From Bacillota bacterium (lineage in GTDB: Bacteria > Bacillota > Clostridia > Lachnospirales > Lachnospiraceae): DNA of 64,000 bases. The DNA lies in contig JAQXUQ010000031.1 in assembly GCA_029224465.1 (NCBI GenBank), positions 1 to 64,000 on the forward strand, given 5' to 3'. Positions within the stretch are counted from its first letter, which is position 1. The number at the start of each line of letters is the position of its first letter. The position numbers and the translations under genes are program-made. The notes under the pieces are model-generated. The model ran no database searches. It was not told where the DNA came from and was given only the letters and a program-made list of their open reading frames with translations. This document shows, one piece after another, positions 48,578-56,807 of this stretch.

Positions 48578-50038
48578 TCAAGGGATAAGAAGGCTCAGAA
48601 TGATCAGAAGTACGGAGCCGAACAAAGGCACCAGAATTGTGCTGATTGTCCAGGTCTTCAGCGATGTGTTGATATCCAGCCCGGAGAAGTTCGTCACTAC
48701 GTGGAAGTAGGAATCATTCAGGAAGGAAGGGCACATCGAAGTCAGGCAGATTGCCATTGCAGCAAGATAAGGGTTGACGCCCAGCGTTGACATCATCGGT
48801 GCGATAATCGCGGACCCTGTGATCATCGCAGTCGTACCGGATCCCTGCGGGAAGCGCATGATCGTGCCGATCAGGAGCGGTACAAGAATCGGAAGTACGC
48901 CGGCATTCACAATTCCCTGCGCCATGATCTGCGCTGCGCCGGTCGCCTTTACAACGGCGCCCAGCGCTCCGCCTGCCGCCGTGATGAATACGATCGGACC
49001 GGCGTCTTTGAGCGCGTCCCCCATCATGCCCTGAATCTCTTTCCTGCTCTTGCTTTCTGCAAGGAAAAACGCACCAAGGCAAACCGAAATGAACAGAGCA
49101 ATGACCGGGTTACCGAGGAAGGTGATGATCTGACCAAAAGCAGAAGTCTTTATTGCAGTCTGCGATACGACTGTATTCGCCAGAATGAGAATGACCGGGA
49201 GAAGCAGGATCAGGAACGAGAGTCCCGCACTCGGAAGCTTCTCGGTTGTAAGCAGTTCCTCGAAATCCTTGTTTTCCAGCTCTTTACCGGAATCCAGCTT
49301 CTCAGAGATCTTCTTCAGTACGGAATACTGCGCTTCCGTATACCTGGACGGATCAATTTTATCCGCGACAACAAACTTCCCTTCATATTTTCTGCCATAA
49401 TAACGGAACAGATAGACGGCAAAGATAAACAGCGGAATGGAGAATGCCAGACCGCAGAGAATAAAAATTCCGAGATCAATTGCAATGCCTTCATTCTGGA
49501 ATGTTGAAACAACTGCCAGCGGTCCCGGTGTCGGCGGTACCATAAAGTGCGTAATGTATAATCCCATGCCGAGGATTCCACCCAGTTGTACCATCGACTT
49601 CTTGGTCAGACGGGAAAATTCCTTCGCGAGAGAGGACAGAATAACAAAGCCGCTGTCGCAGAAAACAGGTATCGAAACAACAAAACCAGTCAGACCGAGT
49701 ACAACATCTGCACGCTTCACACCGACAAGCTTGAGTATGCTCAGCGCCATGCATTTTGCCGCACCGCTCTTTTCAAGAAAAATTCCCATGATGCAGCCAA
49801 GACCGATGACAATGCCGATGCTGGTCATGGTTCCGCCAAAACCGGCAGTAACCGTAGACACCGCAACGCTGAGCAGCCCCTTCCCTTCGTTACCTGTGCC
49901 GGTCAGCAGCGCATTGCCAGACAGAACCGCAATCAGAATCGCAGAAATAATCATCGCCGGAAACGGGTGAAGTCTCGTTTTGATGATTAAAAGCATCATG
50001 ATCACAATACCAATTATCATTGCCAATACTGGACTCAT
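48578..50038 (-). CDS. gntP: GntP family gluconate:H+ symporter-type permease
   Basis: A 486-residue membrane protein with about twelve helices. GntP features include VFCDSGFVILSSLAKEF, VPPTPGPLAVVSTF and GSGTTAMITGSAIIAPM. The family imports gluconate and related sugar or hydroxy acids. It follows the UxaA-type large-subunit gene by 23 bp on the same strand, so it probably supplies the substrate for the LarA/UxaA-type enzymes. The exact acid cannot be read from sequence. Confidence 0.93.
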   Translation of the reverse strand: MSPVLAMIIGIVIMMLLIIKTRLHPFPAMIISAILIAVLSGNALLTGTGNEGKGLLSVAVSTVTAGFGGTMTSIGIVIGLGCIMGIFLEKSGAAKCMALSILKLVGVKRADVVLGLTGFVVSIPVFCDSGFVILSSLAKEFSRLTKKSMVQLGGILGMGLYITHFMVPPTPGPLAVVSTFQNEGIAIDLGIFILCGLAFSIPLFIFAVYLFRYYGRKYEGKFVVADKIDPSRYTEAQYSVLKKISEKLDSGKELENKDFEELLTTEKLPSAGLSFLILLLPVILILANTVVSQTAIKTSAFGQIITFLGNPVIALFISVCLGAFFLAESKSRKEIQGMMGDALKDAGPIVFITAAGGALGAVVKATGAAQIMAQGIVNAGVLPILVPLLIGTIMRFPQGSGTTAMITGSAIIAPMMSTLGVNPYLAAMAICLTSMCPSFLNDSYFHVVTNFSGLDINTSLKTWTISTILVPLFGSVLLIILSLLIP

Positions 50039-50061
50039 TGCTATACACCTCCATAAGAAAA

Positions 50062-51225
50062 TCAGATGACCGGACCAAGACAGTGAATGTCAATCGCGGA
50101 AAAATACTGAATTGCTTCATTTTTCGTCATTTCACCATTCAGTACACGGACAAGCTTCGCGATCGCTTCCTCCCCAACCTGTTCAATTGTCTTATCTCCG
50201 GTGATAATCAGACCTGCATTCAGATCCATGTCGTTTTTCATCCGTTCATAAGTATTCGGATTTCCACAGATCTTAATAACAGGCATGCTCGGGAAGCCCT
50301 GCGGTGCACCTCTTCCGGTTGAAAAACACATGAACTGCGCACCTGTTGCGGCCATACCGGTCAGGATCTCAGGCTCCCTTCCCGGTGTATCCTTAATCCA
50401 CAAGCCCTTTTGGGTTGTGACATGCTCCGGATACGAGAGAACGCCCTGTATCGGGCGGCTTCCGCTCTTGACAATCGCGCCGAGGCTCTTCTCTTCAATA
50501 GAAGACAGGCCGCCGGCAATATTGCCCGGCGTCGGCTGACCACGGCGCATATCGCAGCCGACACTCTTGGCTCTGTTTTCCATGTCTTTCACAATCTGCA
50601 GGATTTTATCCGCGACCTGCTTGTTCACAGCACGGCGGGCAAGAAGATGTTCGCCGCCCAGGAATTCCGTCGTTTCCCCAAAAACAACTGTAGCTCCAAG
50701 ATCCACCAGCTTGTCCGCAACATAGCCGATCACGCAGTTGCTCGCCATGCCGCTGGTTGTGTCACTCGCGCCGCATTTGATCGCCATTACGATTTCACTC
50801 ATTTCTGCAGGTTCACGTTGAAGACCGGAGATTTCAATAACCAGTCTTCGCGCAATGTCCGTTCCTTCCCGAATCGCATTTGTAACGCCGCCAAGCTCCT
50901 GGATGTGAATGATTTCGACAGGTTTTCCCGTAGCCGAAAGTTCCTGATACATCCGCTCATGATCTGTGCCCTCGCAGCCAAGCGAGACAATCAGAACCGC
51001 GCCGACATTCGGGCTCTTTCCAAGAGAAATCAGCGTGTCCGTTACACGATCCAGATCAGGCGGAAGCTGACAGCAGCCCTGATGATGCAGGTAAACCACT
51101 GTTCCCTGTACTTCACGTGCAATCGCGTTCGCTACATCATTTGCGCAGGTTACCGAGGGAATGATCGCTACATAATTTCTCGAGCCGACCTGTCCGTCCG
51201 CTCTGCGGTATCCATACCATTTCAT
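50062..51225 (-). CDS. UxaA-family hydrolyase, large (C-terminal) subunit
   Basis: A 387-residue protein of the altronate/galactarate dehydratase family: WYGYRRADGQVGSRNYVAIIPSV at the N-terminus, VYLHHQGCCQLPPD, LGCEGTD, KCGASDTTSGMASN, and a late FSTGRGAPQGFP. Cys and His residues in these motifs are the expected Fe2+ ligands. The small SAF subunit is encoded just upstream with a four-base overlap, so the enzyme is split. It probably dehydrates an aldonate or related sugar acid to a 2-keto-3-deoxy acid. Confidence 0.92.
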   Translation of the reverse strand: MKWYGYRRADGQVGSRNYVAIIPSVTCANDVANAIAREVQGTVVYLHHQGCCQLPPDLDRVTDTLISLGKSPNVGAVLIVSLGCEGTDHERMYQELSATGKPVEIIHIQELGGVTNAIREGTDIARRLVIEISGLQREPAEMSEIVMAIKCGASDTTSGMASNCVIGYVADKLVDLGATVVFGETTEFLGGEHLLARRAVNKQVADKILQIVKDMENRAKSVGCDMRRGQPTPGNIAGGLSSIEEKSLGAIVKSGSRPIQGVLSYPEHVTTQKGLWIKDTPGREPEILTGMAATGAQFMCFSTGRGAPQGFPSMPVIKICGNPNTYERMKNDMDLNAGLIITGDKTIEQVGEEAIAKLVRVLNGEMTKNEAIQYFSAIDIHCLGPVI

Positions 51226-51545
51226 TCTTTTCTTCCCTCCTTAGCCCAGTCTCCTCTTCCGCGCATGCTTTCCAGATTGTGGACATGGACATATTCACCC
51301 TCTCGGATATCCGCACTGGCCAGACCGATTTCTTCACCGTATTTTACAATCAGTTCCCCTTTTCCGATCGGCCGTACGGCAATCTTGTGTCCGTATGGAA
51401 CATCTCCGATCACCCGCATTTCTTCCATATTCCCATGCGGATCACGAATTTCCACGATGCTTCCGTCCGTGATGCCATTCGCAAAGATTGTTGCTACGTT
51501 GTCTTTATCATTTACCTTTAAAGCAATCTTTTTCTCTTCCGCCAT
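51222..51545 (-). CDS. UxaA-family hydrolyase, small SAF-domain subunit
   Basis: A 107-residue SAF-domain protein with the pattern DNVATIFANGITDGSIVEI, VPYGHKIAVRPIGKGELIVKYGEEIG, and VHVHNLES. In UxaA and GarD this domain is the N-terminal part that helps bind the substrate and metal. Its end overlaps the large-subunit start (ATGA). GGTGAAAT precedes its start, three bases after the larA stop. The split arrangement is common in Firmicutes. Confidence 0.92.
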   Translation of the reverse strand: MAEEKKIALKVNDKDNVATIFANGITDGSIVEIRDPHGNMEEMRVIGDVPYGHKIAVRPIGKGELIVKYGEEIGLASADIREGEYVHVHNLESMRGRGDWAKEGRKE

Positions 51546-51547
51546 TT

Positions 51548-52831
51548 CTATTTCACCTCCGGTGCGACCGCCAGAACACTGACACCATCCGGAATCACGA
51601 CAACCTGTGCGTCTTTCCCCTTCATTTCATACGCAATATCCAACGCCGCATCGACGCTCTTTGCGGGTATCATGTTGCAGGCACGCACTGTATCATCGTC
51701 AAGTTCGGAAACCAGAATCATTTTGTGCTTATGCAGAATCCTTGCGTAAATCTGCGGACACCACTGCTCCGGTATCGTTTCTTTGGGTGGGATTTTTGAA
51801 AGATATGCATCAATTTCTTCCGGCGTTCCCATGCGGATCAGTTCCGCGAAATGCGTTCCGCCCATACCGTCAACACAGCTGCAGCACATAATGATGACGC
51901 CGTCCTCACCTGCGCATGCTTCCGCAGTTGCCACCGCTTTCGGGCTCTGGTAAAGATTCTGATCAAGCGGATAGCCACCGTTGGAAGTAATGACAATATC
52001 ACCGCTTATACTCTCGCACTGACTCCACTTCCGGATAAAAGCCACACCTTCCGCATGCGCCTGTTCAAGATCGCCTGCCCACGCGGCAATCACCTTTTTC
52101 TTTTCATTCAGAGCCACATTCAGGATGTACTGCACATTCACCATTCTCGCCGCACATACCATATCTTCATGAATCGGGTTATGTTCGAGCACACCGGTTT
52201 TGGCGTACGGACTGCTGATGGCTTTATACGAATGATTTTCGTTTACCGTTTCCGCCGAGCAGACTCCCGGCAGAATGCTCTTCCTGCCTCCGGAAAATCC
52301 CGCGAAGAAATGCGGTTCAATAAATCCCTCCGTTATGAGAAGATCTGCCTCCGCTGCAACCTTATTGACATGGAATTCCGCGCCGGAAGGCAAAACTCCT
52401 TTCATGACAAAATCTTCATTCTCAAAAGCTTTGTTAACCACGATTTTCTCGTGATCCACAATCTCATCCCCGAACATTCTGCGTTGCTCTTCCCGCGTTG
52501 TCGGACGGTGAAGACCTGTCGCAATCAGTATGGTAATCTGCGCATCAGGATTTCCCCTTCGAATTGCCGACAGCTCAAGCGGAAGTGTAATCCTGCTGGG
52601 AACCGCTCTCGTGTGATCACTTGTCACAATCACCACATTTTTCTTTCCTCTGGCAAGTTCTTCCAGCCGGGGCGTTCCGATCGGATGTTCCATTGCCTCC
52701 CGGACAATTTCGGTTTCGCTCTTCTCGGAATGAAATTCATGCAGCTTGGCTCGTATGACTGCCTTAAGATTCTTCTCATCAATATGCAGCTGCACTTTCG
52801 ACGTGTAATACGGAATTTCAATCGTCTTCAT
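51548..52831 (-). CDS. larA: LarA-family nickel-pincer racemase/epimerase
   Basis: The protein has 427 residues. Every residue known to hold or use the nickel pincer in lactate racemase is present at the same number: His108 (GLHRP), His174 (EPHFFAG), Lys184 (SGGRKSILPG) and His200 (NENHS), plus the DHTR motif at 72-75. It is therefore likely an active 2-hydroxy-acid racemase or epimerase. The operon (GntP, split UxaA-type hydrolyase) points to an aldonate 2-epimerase rather than lactate racemase. No larB, larC or larE is in the window, so the cofactor must be made elsewhere. GGGAGGAGG precedes the ATG. Confidence 0.88.
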   Translation of the reverse strand: MKTIEIPYYTSKVQLHIDEKNLKAVIRAKLHEFHSEKSETEIVREAMEHPIGTPRLEELARGKKNVVIVTSDHTRAVPSRITLPLELSAIRRGNPDAQITILIATGLHRPTTREEQRRMFGDEIVDHEKIVVNKAFENEDFVMKGVLPSGAEFHVNKVAAEADLLITEGFIEPHFFAGFSGGRKSILPGVCSAETVNENHSYKAISSPYAKTGVLEHNPIHEDMVCAARMVNVQYILNVALNEKKKVIAAWAGDLEQAHAEGVAFIRKWSQCESISGDIVITSNGGYPLDQNLYQSPKAVATAEACAGEDGVIIMCCSCVDGMGGTHFAELIRMGTPEEIDAYLSKIPPKETIPEQWCPQIYARILHKHKMILVSELDDDTVRACNMIPAKSVDAALDIAYEMKGKDAQVVVIPDGVSVLAVAPEVK

Positions 52832-52863
52832 CTGATCCTCCTCCCATTTTGTATTATGTATGG

Positions 52864-52871
52864 TGTATACA
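52864..52871. promoter_or_regulatory. Palindromic site upstream of larA
   Basis: TGTATACA lies within an extended imperfect palindrome (ATGTATGGTGTATACATTATGAT), about 35 bp before larA, in an AT-rich promoter-like region. It resembles operators of FCD-type GntR regulators. Binding by the GntR protein encoded at 47823 is inferred. Confidence 0.45.
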
Positions 52872-52961
52872 TTATGATTTTAGTAAAACATATCTTCTCT
52901 GATCTCTCAACAGGTAAGGATTACATCTCTACCCAAAATGTAAACCGGCAGGAAGCGTTTT

Positions 52962-53501
52962 TCAGTGCCCTCCTGCCGGTCTCAAATGATTATATCCATT
53001 TTTGATGAATGTATCTATGGTCCGTCTTGTTGCTTCCCACTCCTCATCGCTTCTTCCACGCATATGACGAATTACATGGATGCAGCCATTCAGCTGAAAA
53101 TACAAAAGCGCAAGCAGCGAATCTTCATCCGCGTAATATTTCTTCCGCATTGCGGCAAGATATTCCTCCTTTTTGTATTCCACGAACTTATGAAGCACCG
53201 AGTGCAGGATAGTATCATCGGTAAACAGATTCTGCAGTTCCGGATTTGCGCGGACATACGAACAAAGCGGTACTCCGGACGATGTTTCCCCGCATAGTAA
53301 CTGCGTCTGAACTGTCGTCACCTGCGCGAAGATCTGCTCGAGGACAGCATCCAGCACCTCTGCCGTATTATTATAATGCTTATAGAAGCACGTTCTGCTG
53401 ATTCCGGCTTCTCTGCACAGCATTGCCACTGTAATTTCCGAAAAGCTGTATTTCTGGATTAATTGAATAAGCGATTCGTTGATTTTTCTGTCAATATTCA
53501 T
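52962..53501 (-). CDS. TetR family transcriptional regulator
   Basis: A 179-residue protein. The N-terminal helix-turn-helix is SFSEITVAMLCREAGISRTCFYKHYNNTAEVLDAVL. The C-terminal helical ligand domain ends in the RMRGRSDEEWEATRRTIDTFIKNGY stretch common in Firmicutes TetR_C proteins. It reads toward larA, with 130 bp between its stop and the larA start. Its regulon is unclear; the nearest candidates are larA and the toxin-antitoxin region. AT-rich sequence with many TATA-like boxes precedes it. Confidence 0.9.
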   Translation of the reverse strand: MNIDRKINESLIQLIQKYSFSEITVAMLCREAGISRTCFYKHYNNTAEVLDAVLEQIFAQVTTVQTQLLCGETSSGVPLCSYVRANPELQNLFTDDTILHSVLHKFVEYKKEEYLAAMRKKYYADEDSLLALLYFQLNGCIHVIRHMRGRSDEEWEATRRTIDTFIKNGYNHLRPAGGH

Positions 53502-53570
53502 GCAGACATTTTACATCATATTTTCCCCTGCTCTATATAATATATAAGGTATATATGATTATATCGCACC

Positions 53571-53618
53571 CTACATAGGATCCGTCGCATATTGTTCCAG
53601 AACTGCAGACTCTGCTGT
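53571..53618 (-). pseudogene. Remnant of a GH2 gene 3' end
   Basis: The 48 bp just after the toxin stop codon encode AESAVLEQYATDPM and a stop, matching the tail of the GH2 protein encoded at 54522 (AAAVLEQYAPEL... to ...PDPM) with about 115 bp deleted internally. At DNA level GCATATTGTTCCAGAACTGC and CCCTACAT are shared. The toxin-antitoxin pair thus sits between an intact GH2 gene and a second GH2 tail. Confidence 0.7.
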
Positions 53619-53972
53619 TTAAAATCTTTCGGGATTCGCTTCTTTGTAGCCTCCTTCTCTCAAACCATTTCTCTGGTCACGGCCCTGATAAATGACATCA
53701 AGCACCGAAACCTCGTGTCTATCTTCATATATTTTGAAATATACGTAATAGTTCTTAACGCTGATCCGACGGAATCCCATCTCACCCCATGGCTGTTCAG
53801 GAATTGTTTTCACAGTTGACGCCCTGTAAGACAGTTCCTCAATCGCATTTAAAATCGCATCTACATGGCCTTCTGCTGCCGAAACATTCATAAGGTTTTG
53901 TGCGATATATAAGGCAATATTATGCATTGACTCTTCTGCTTGTTTTGTAATATTAACCTTAAACGAGTCCAC
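53619..53972 (-). CDS. RelE/ParE-family toxin
   Basis: The protein is 117 residues from a GTG at 53972 that lies within the antitoxin gene, after GGGGGA; a start further upstream lies deeper inside the antitoxin. The C-terminal half has the RelE/ParE pattern: MGFRRISVKNYYVYFKIYEDRHEVSVLDVIYQGRDQR. Such toxins cut ribosome-bound mRNA (RelE) or poison gyrase (ParE); the sequence does not tell which. It follows and overlaps its antitoxin gene, the standard order. Confidence 0.87.
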   Translation of the reverse strand: MDSFKVNITKQAEESMHNIALYIAQNLMNVSAAEGHVDAILNAIEELSYRASTVKTIPEQPWGEMGFRRISVKNYYVYFKIYEDRHEVSVLDVIYQGRDQRNGLREGGYKEANPERF

Positions 53973-54273
53973 GCAGTTCCCCCATAATCCTCTTGCGAAC
54001 ATCATCTACAGACGAAACTTCTCCATCATCCGCTTGACGAAGGCCTTCTGTCATTCTCGCGTCAAACTCTTCACGAGACATCCCGCTTATCGCTTTCGGA
54101 GCTGAAACATTCTTTGACGGTTGAAATGGAAGGCCATTGTCCGTAATAATCTGTCTGTAAAACATGTTGATCGCTACTGACGATGGAATCCCCATGCCCT
54201 TTAATATTTTTTCAGCCTTTTCTTTGATTTCCGGTTCTACCCTTGCAATGACATTTGCTGTTCTCACTGCCAT
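53959..54273 (-). CDS. RelB/DinJ-family antitoxin
   Basis: A 104-residue protein with a ribbon-helix-helix N-terminus typical of RelB/DinJ (RTANVIARVEPEIKEKAEKILKGMGIPSSVAINMFYRQII) and a toxin-binding tail (FDARMTEGLRQADDGEVSSVDDVRKRI). It both neutralises the toxin and represses its own promoter. AGGAGG precedes the start. Base composition is AT-richer than neighbouring catabolic genes, consistent with acquisition as a mobile module. Confidence 0.9.
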   Translation of the reverse strand: MAVRTANVIARVEPEIKEKAEKILKGMGIPSSVAINMFYRQIITDNGLPFQPSKNVSAPKAISGMSREEFDARMTEGLRQADDGEVSSVDDVRKRIMGELRGLV

Positions 54274-54304
54274 ACGGTTAGCCTCCTTACTTCTTTATGA
54301 TATG

Positions 54305-54334
54305 AGTATAGCATTTCTGTATATCGCATCGCAA
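54305..54334 (-). promoter_or_regulatory. Promoter of the toxin-antitoxin operon
   Basis: On the minus strand TTGCGA and TATACT are separated by 18 bp, ending about 32 bp before the antitoxin ATG. The remaining 54335-54521 holds no recognised gene. Confidence 0.6.
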
Positions 54335-54521
54335 TCGGTTTGAATACATTTACCAGACCATTACAATCAATAGCGGCACAGTTGATGTAACTGATGTATA
54401 TCGCTTTCCATAGTAGCAGTTGCTGACAGACTTCTATTATGCAATATGCAGCTATAAGATCATTCTGCATTAAAGTTTCAAAATCGGGAGTTTCGTCATC
54501 AGCGCAGGAAGCGATTCCACC

Positions 54522-56807
54522 CTACATCGGGTCCGGCACCTGATTCAGCGCTTTATTGAGTGCCTTCCGGTCAATGCCGCTTTCATCTCTGCTCAGAATA
54601 CTCTGCAGGGATAATCCGGCCGGAATAATATCGCCCTTCCGGAGAATCGCAAACAGTTCCGGCGCATATTGTTCCAGAACTGCGGCTGCCTGCGCGTCAT
54701 GCATGATATCGCTCGCGGTATTTGCAATCGAGAAGTAACCTTCCCGCACAATATCATCTTCCGCGAGGAACCAGTTGCGTACATTCTGACCGGCGTCGCT
54801 CCCGGCAAGCACATAATCTCCACATGGTTCATCCACACGCGTAAAAACACACTCGTCCTGCACATCCGCATGATCCACAGAAATTGTCCGCACGGTATTC
54901 TCCGCATCGTGTAAAGGAATATTCCGGAACAGAACAATCCCGTTTCCGGTATTCTTTCTGACTCCAAACTCTCTGCCGTTCAGGACGAGTCTCACGCCCT
55001 GTTCATTGGTATAAATTTTCAGATCAATTTCCGTTTCGGCACGCTTTGCAAAACGTCTGGAGCAGATATGTACAAACGGCTCCTTCGACCACTGCGCCTT
55101 ATAATAATAAAACGCATCTTTCCGAACACGCCGGTCAAAGCTCACGAGTCCTTTCTGGTTTCTGTTGACCTTCCCGCCCTCGTTACGCATCGGGCTGGCA
55201 AAATCAAACATGTTCCAGACAAAGGAGCCCCACAGATACGGCTTGCTGCAGAATATCGGGTAGACTGTTTCATGATACAGAGCCTGATATTCTTCGGAAT
55301 AATCACGGATCTGCGGAGCAGCCGCATGCAGCGCCGGATTGGCATCCACACCATATTCACTCATACCTAGAGGAAGCTGCGGGCGCGCGCCGTGAAAACG
55401 GTCCAGAAATTCATCGTAATCATGCATTTTACCGTAATACCAGCCAAAATACACATTATATCCGATCATGTCCGTAACAGCGTTCAGCCCGCTGCCGGCT
55501 CTGACTGTATACAGATTGGCAGCACAGACAAGACGTTCCGGATCGAGATGCTTCGCCAGGTCATACATACTGCGGAGTATGCCATACATATACGGCTCAT
55601 CGCCGAACATACCGATTTCATTCTGTATTCCCCAGAAAAAGATTGACGGATGGTGCATATTCTGCAGAATCAGTTCTTTCAGCTGAAGACAAACCCCCGC
55701 AGCGACTGCCTCCTTGTCCGGCAATTTCAGCATCGGTATCTCTGCCCAGACAATCAGTCCACGTTCATCCGCAAGATCATAAGCCCTCTGCGGATGCTGA
55801 TAATGAGAGAGCCGCAGCGCATTTGCTCCGATCTCATCAATCAGGTCAAAGTCCTGTTCCAGATTCTGATCCGGGACCGCGTTATAGAACCCGTCTCGGT
55901 CCTGATGTTTTGCTACACCGTTTATCCGAAGATGCTGTCCGTTTAAAAAGAACCCCTCCTGAGGGTTCATCCGAAAACTCCGGAATCCGGTTCTTTTCCG
56001 AACAGTATCCGTAGCCTTCCCCTGCCAGAGGAGTTCTGCCTGTACAATGTAGAGCGCAGCGCTTTTCCGACCGTTCCAGAGCTTCGGATTTTCTATCAGT
56101 ATGTCTGCCGGCCGGTCGGCGGGATAAACAGCTGACTGCAGAATTTTATTATCTTCCCGGAAACTTCCGTTTTCTTTATCCGAACTGCTCAGGGAATGCA
56201 GCACAGTATAACGAATTTCCGCACCTTCCGGAGCTACGACATGGGGCTCACAGTGAATCAGGCCGATGTTTTGTCCGTCTGATTCCAGCACTGCTGTCCG
56301 CACAAGGATACCGTCTGTTCCATAATACAGATAATCAAAATGGACCTGCTCCGCAGCGATCAGGTTGACGCCGCGATAAAGCCCGCCGTAAACAGGGAAA
56401 TCCCCCGCAAGGGGGGAAATCTCACTGTTTACTTCATTAGATACAAAAATCCGGAGCTGAAAAGTGCCATTCGCAAGACTGCTTTGCGGAACCTCGCCGC
56501 GGAAAGCGCTGTAGCCTCCTTTATGTGACGCAACAAGCGTATCATCAACAAAGACCTTTGCCTGCTGATCTGCTGCCGGAATATCGATGAAAAGCTTTTC
56601 CCAAGATGTATCTGCTGTCACGGCTTTTTCATACAGCGTAAGGCCGCGATATGGCTCTTCATCCATATAACATGTGTGCGGGAGACTGACTTTTTCAGTC
56701 AGTCCGGCCGAACACAACTCATCTATATGGACCGCATCTGCTGCGTCTATTGAAATTCCTTCGAGTTTTCGGAAGGTCCAGTTTTCATTCAGCGGAATTT
56801 TATGCAT
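54522..56807 (-). CDS. Glycoside hydrolase family 2 enzyme (beta-galactosidase-like)
   Basis: A 761-residue GH2 enzyme with sandwich domain, immunoglobulin-like domain and TIM barrel. Catalytic residues are Glu397 in GIQNEIG (acid/base) and Glu484 in GMSEYG (nucleophile). RINGVAKHQDRDG and NALRLSHYQHPQ are GH2 barrel motifs, and NQKGLVSFDRRVRKDAFYYYKAQW ends the barrel. The pattern fits beta-galactosidase/beta-glucuronidase; the NxK motif occurs in both, so substrate is open. No signal peptide, so it works on imported glycosides. Its start overlaps the GPH transporter stop by eight bases. Confidence 0.92.
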   Translation of the reverse strand: MHKIPLNENWTFRKLEGISIDAADAVHIDELCSAGLTEKVSLPHTCYMDEEPYRGLTLYEKAVTADTSWEKLFIDIPAADQQAKVFVDDTLVASHKGGYSAFRGEVPQSSLANGTFQLRIFVSNEVNSEISPLAGDFPVYGGLYRGVNLIAAEQVHFDYLYYGTDGILVRTAVLESDGQNIGLIHCEPHVVAPEGAEIRYTVLHSLSSSDKENGSFREDNKILQSAVYPADRPADILIENPKLWNGRKSAALYIVQAELLWQGKATDTVRKRTGFRSFRMNPQEGFFLNGQHLRINGVAKHQDRDGFYNAVPDQNLEQDFDLIDEIGANALRLSHYQHPQRAYDLADERGLIVWAEIPMLKLPDKEAVAAGVCLQLKELILQNMHHPSIFFWGIQNEIGMFGDEPYMYGILRSMYDLAKHLDPERLVCAANLYTVRAGSGLNAVTDMIGYNVYFGWYYGKMHDYDEFLDRFHGARPQLPLGMSEYGVDANPALHAAAPQIRDYSEEYQALYHETVYPIFCSKPYLWGSFVWNMFDFASPMRNEGGKVNRNQKGLVSFDRRVRKDAFYYYKAQWSKEPFVHICSRRFAKRAETEIDLKIYTNEQGVRLVLNGREFGVRKNTGNGIVLFRNIPLHDAENTVRTISVDHADVQDECVFTRVDEPCGDYVLAGSDAGQNVRNWFLAEDDIVREGYFSIANTASDIMHDAQAAAVLEQYAPELFAILRKGDIIPAGLSLQSILSRDESGIDRKALNKALNQVPDPM

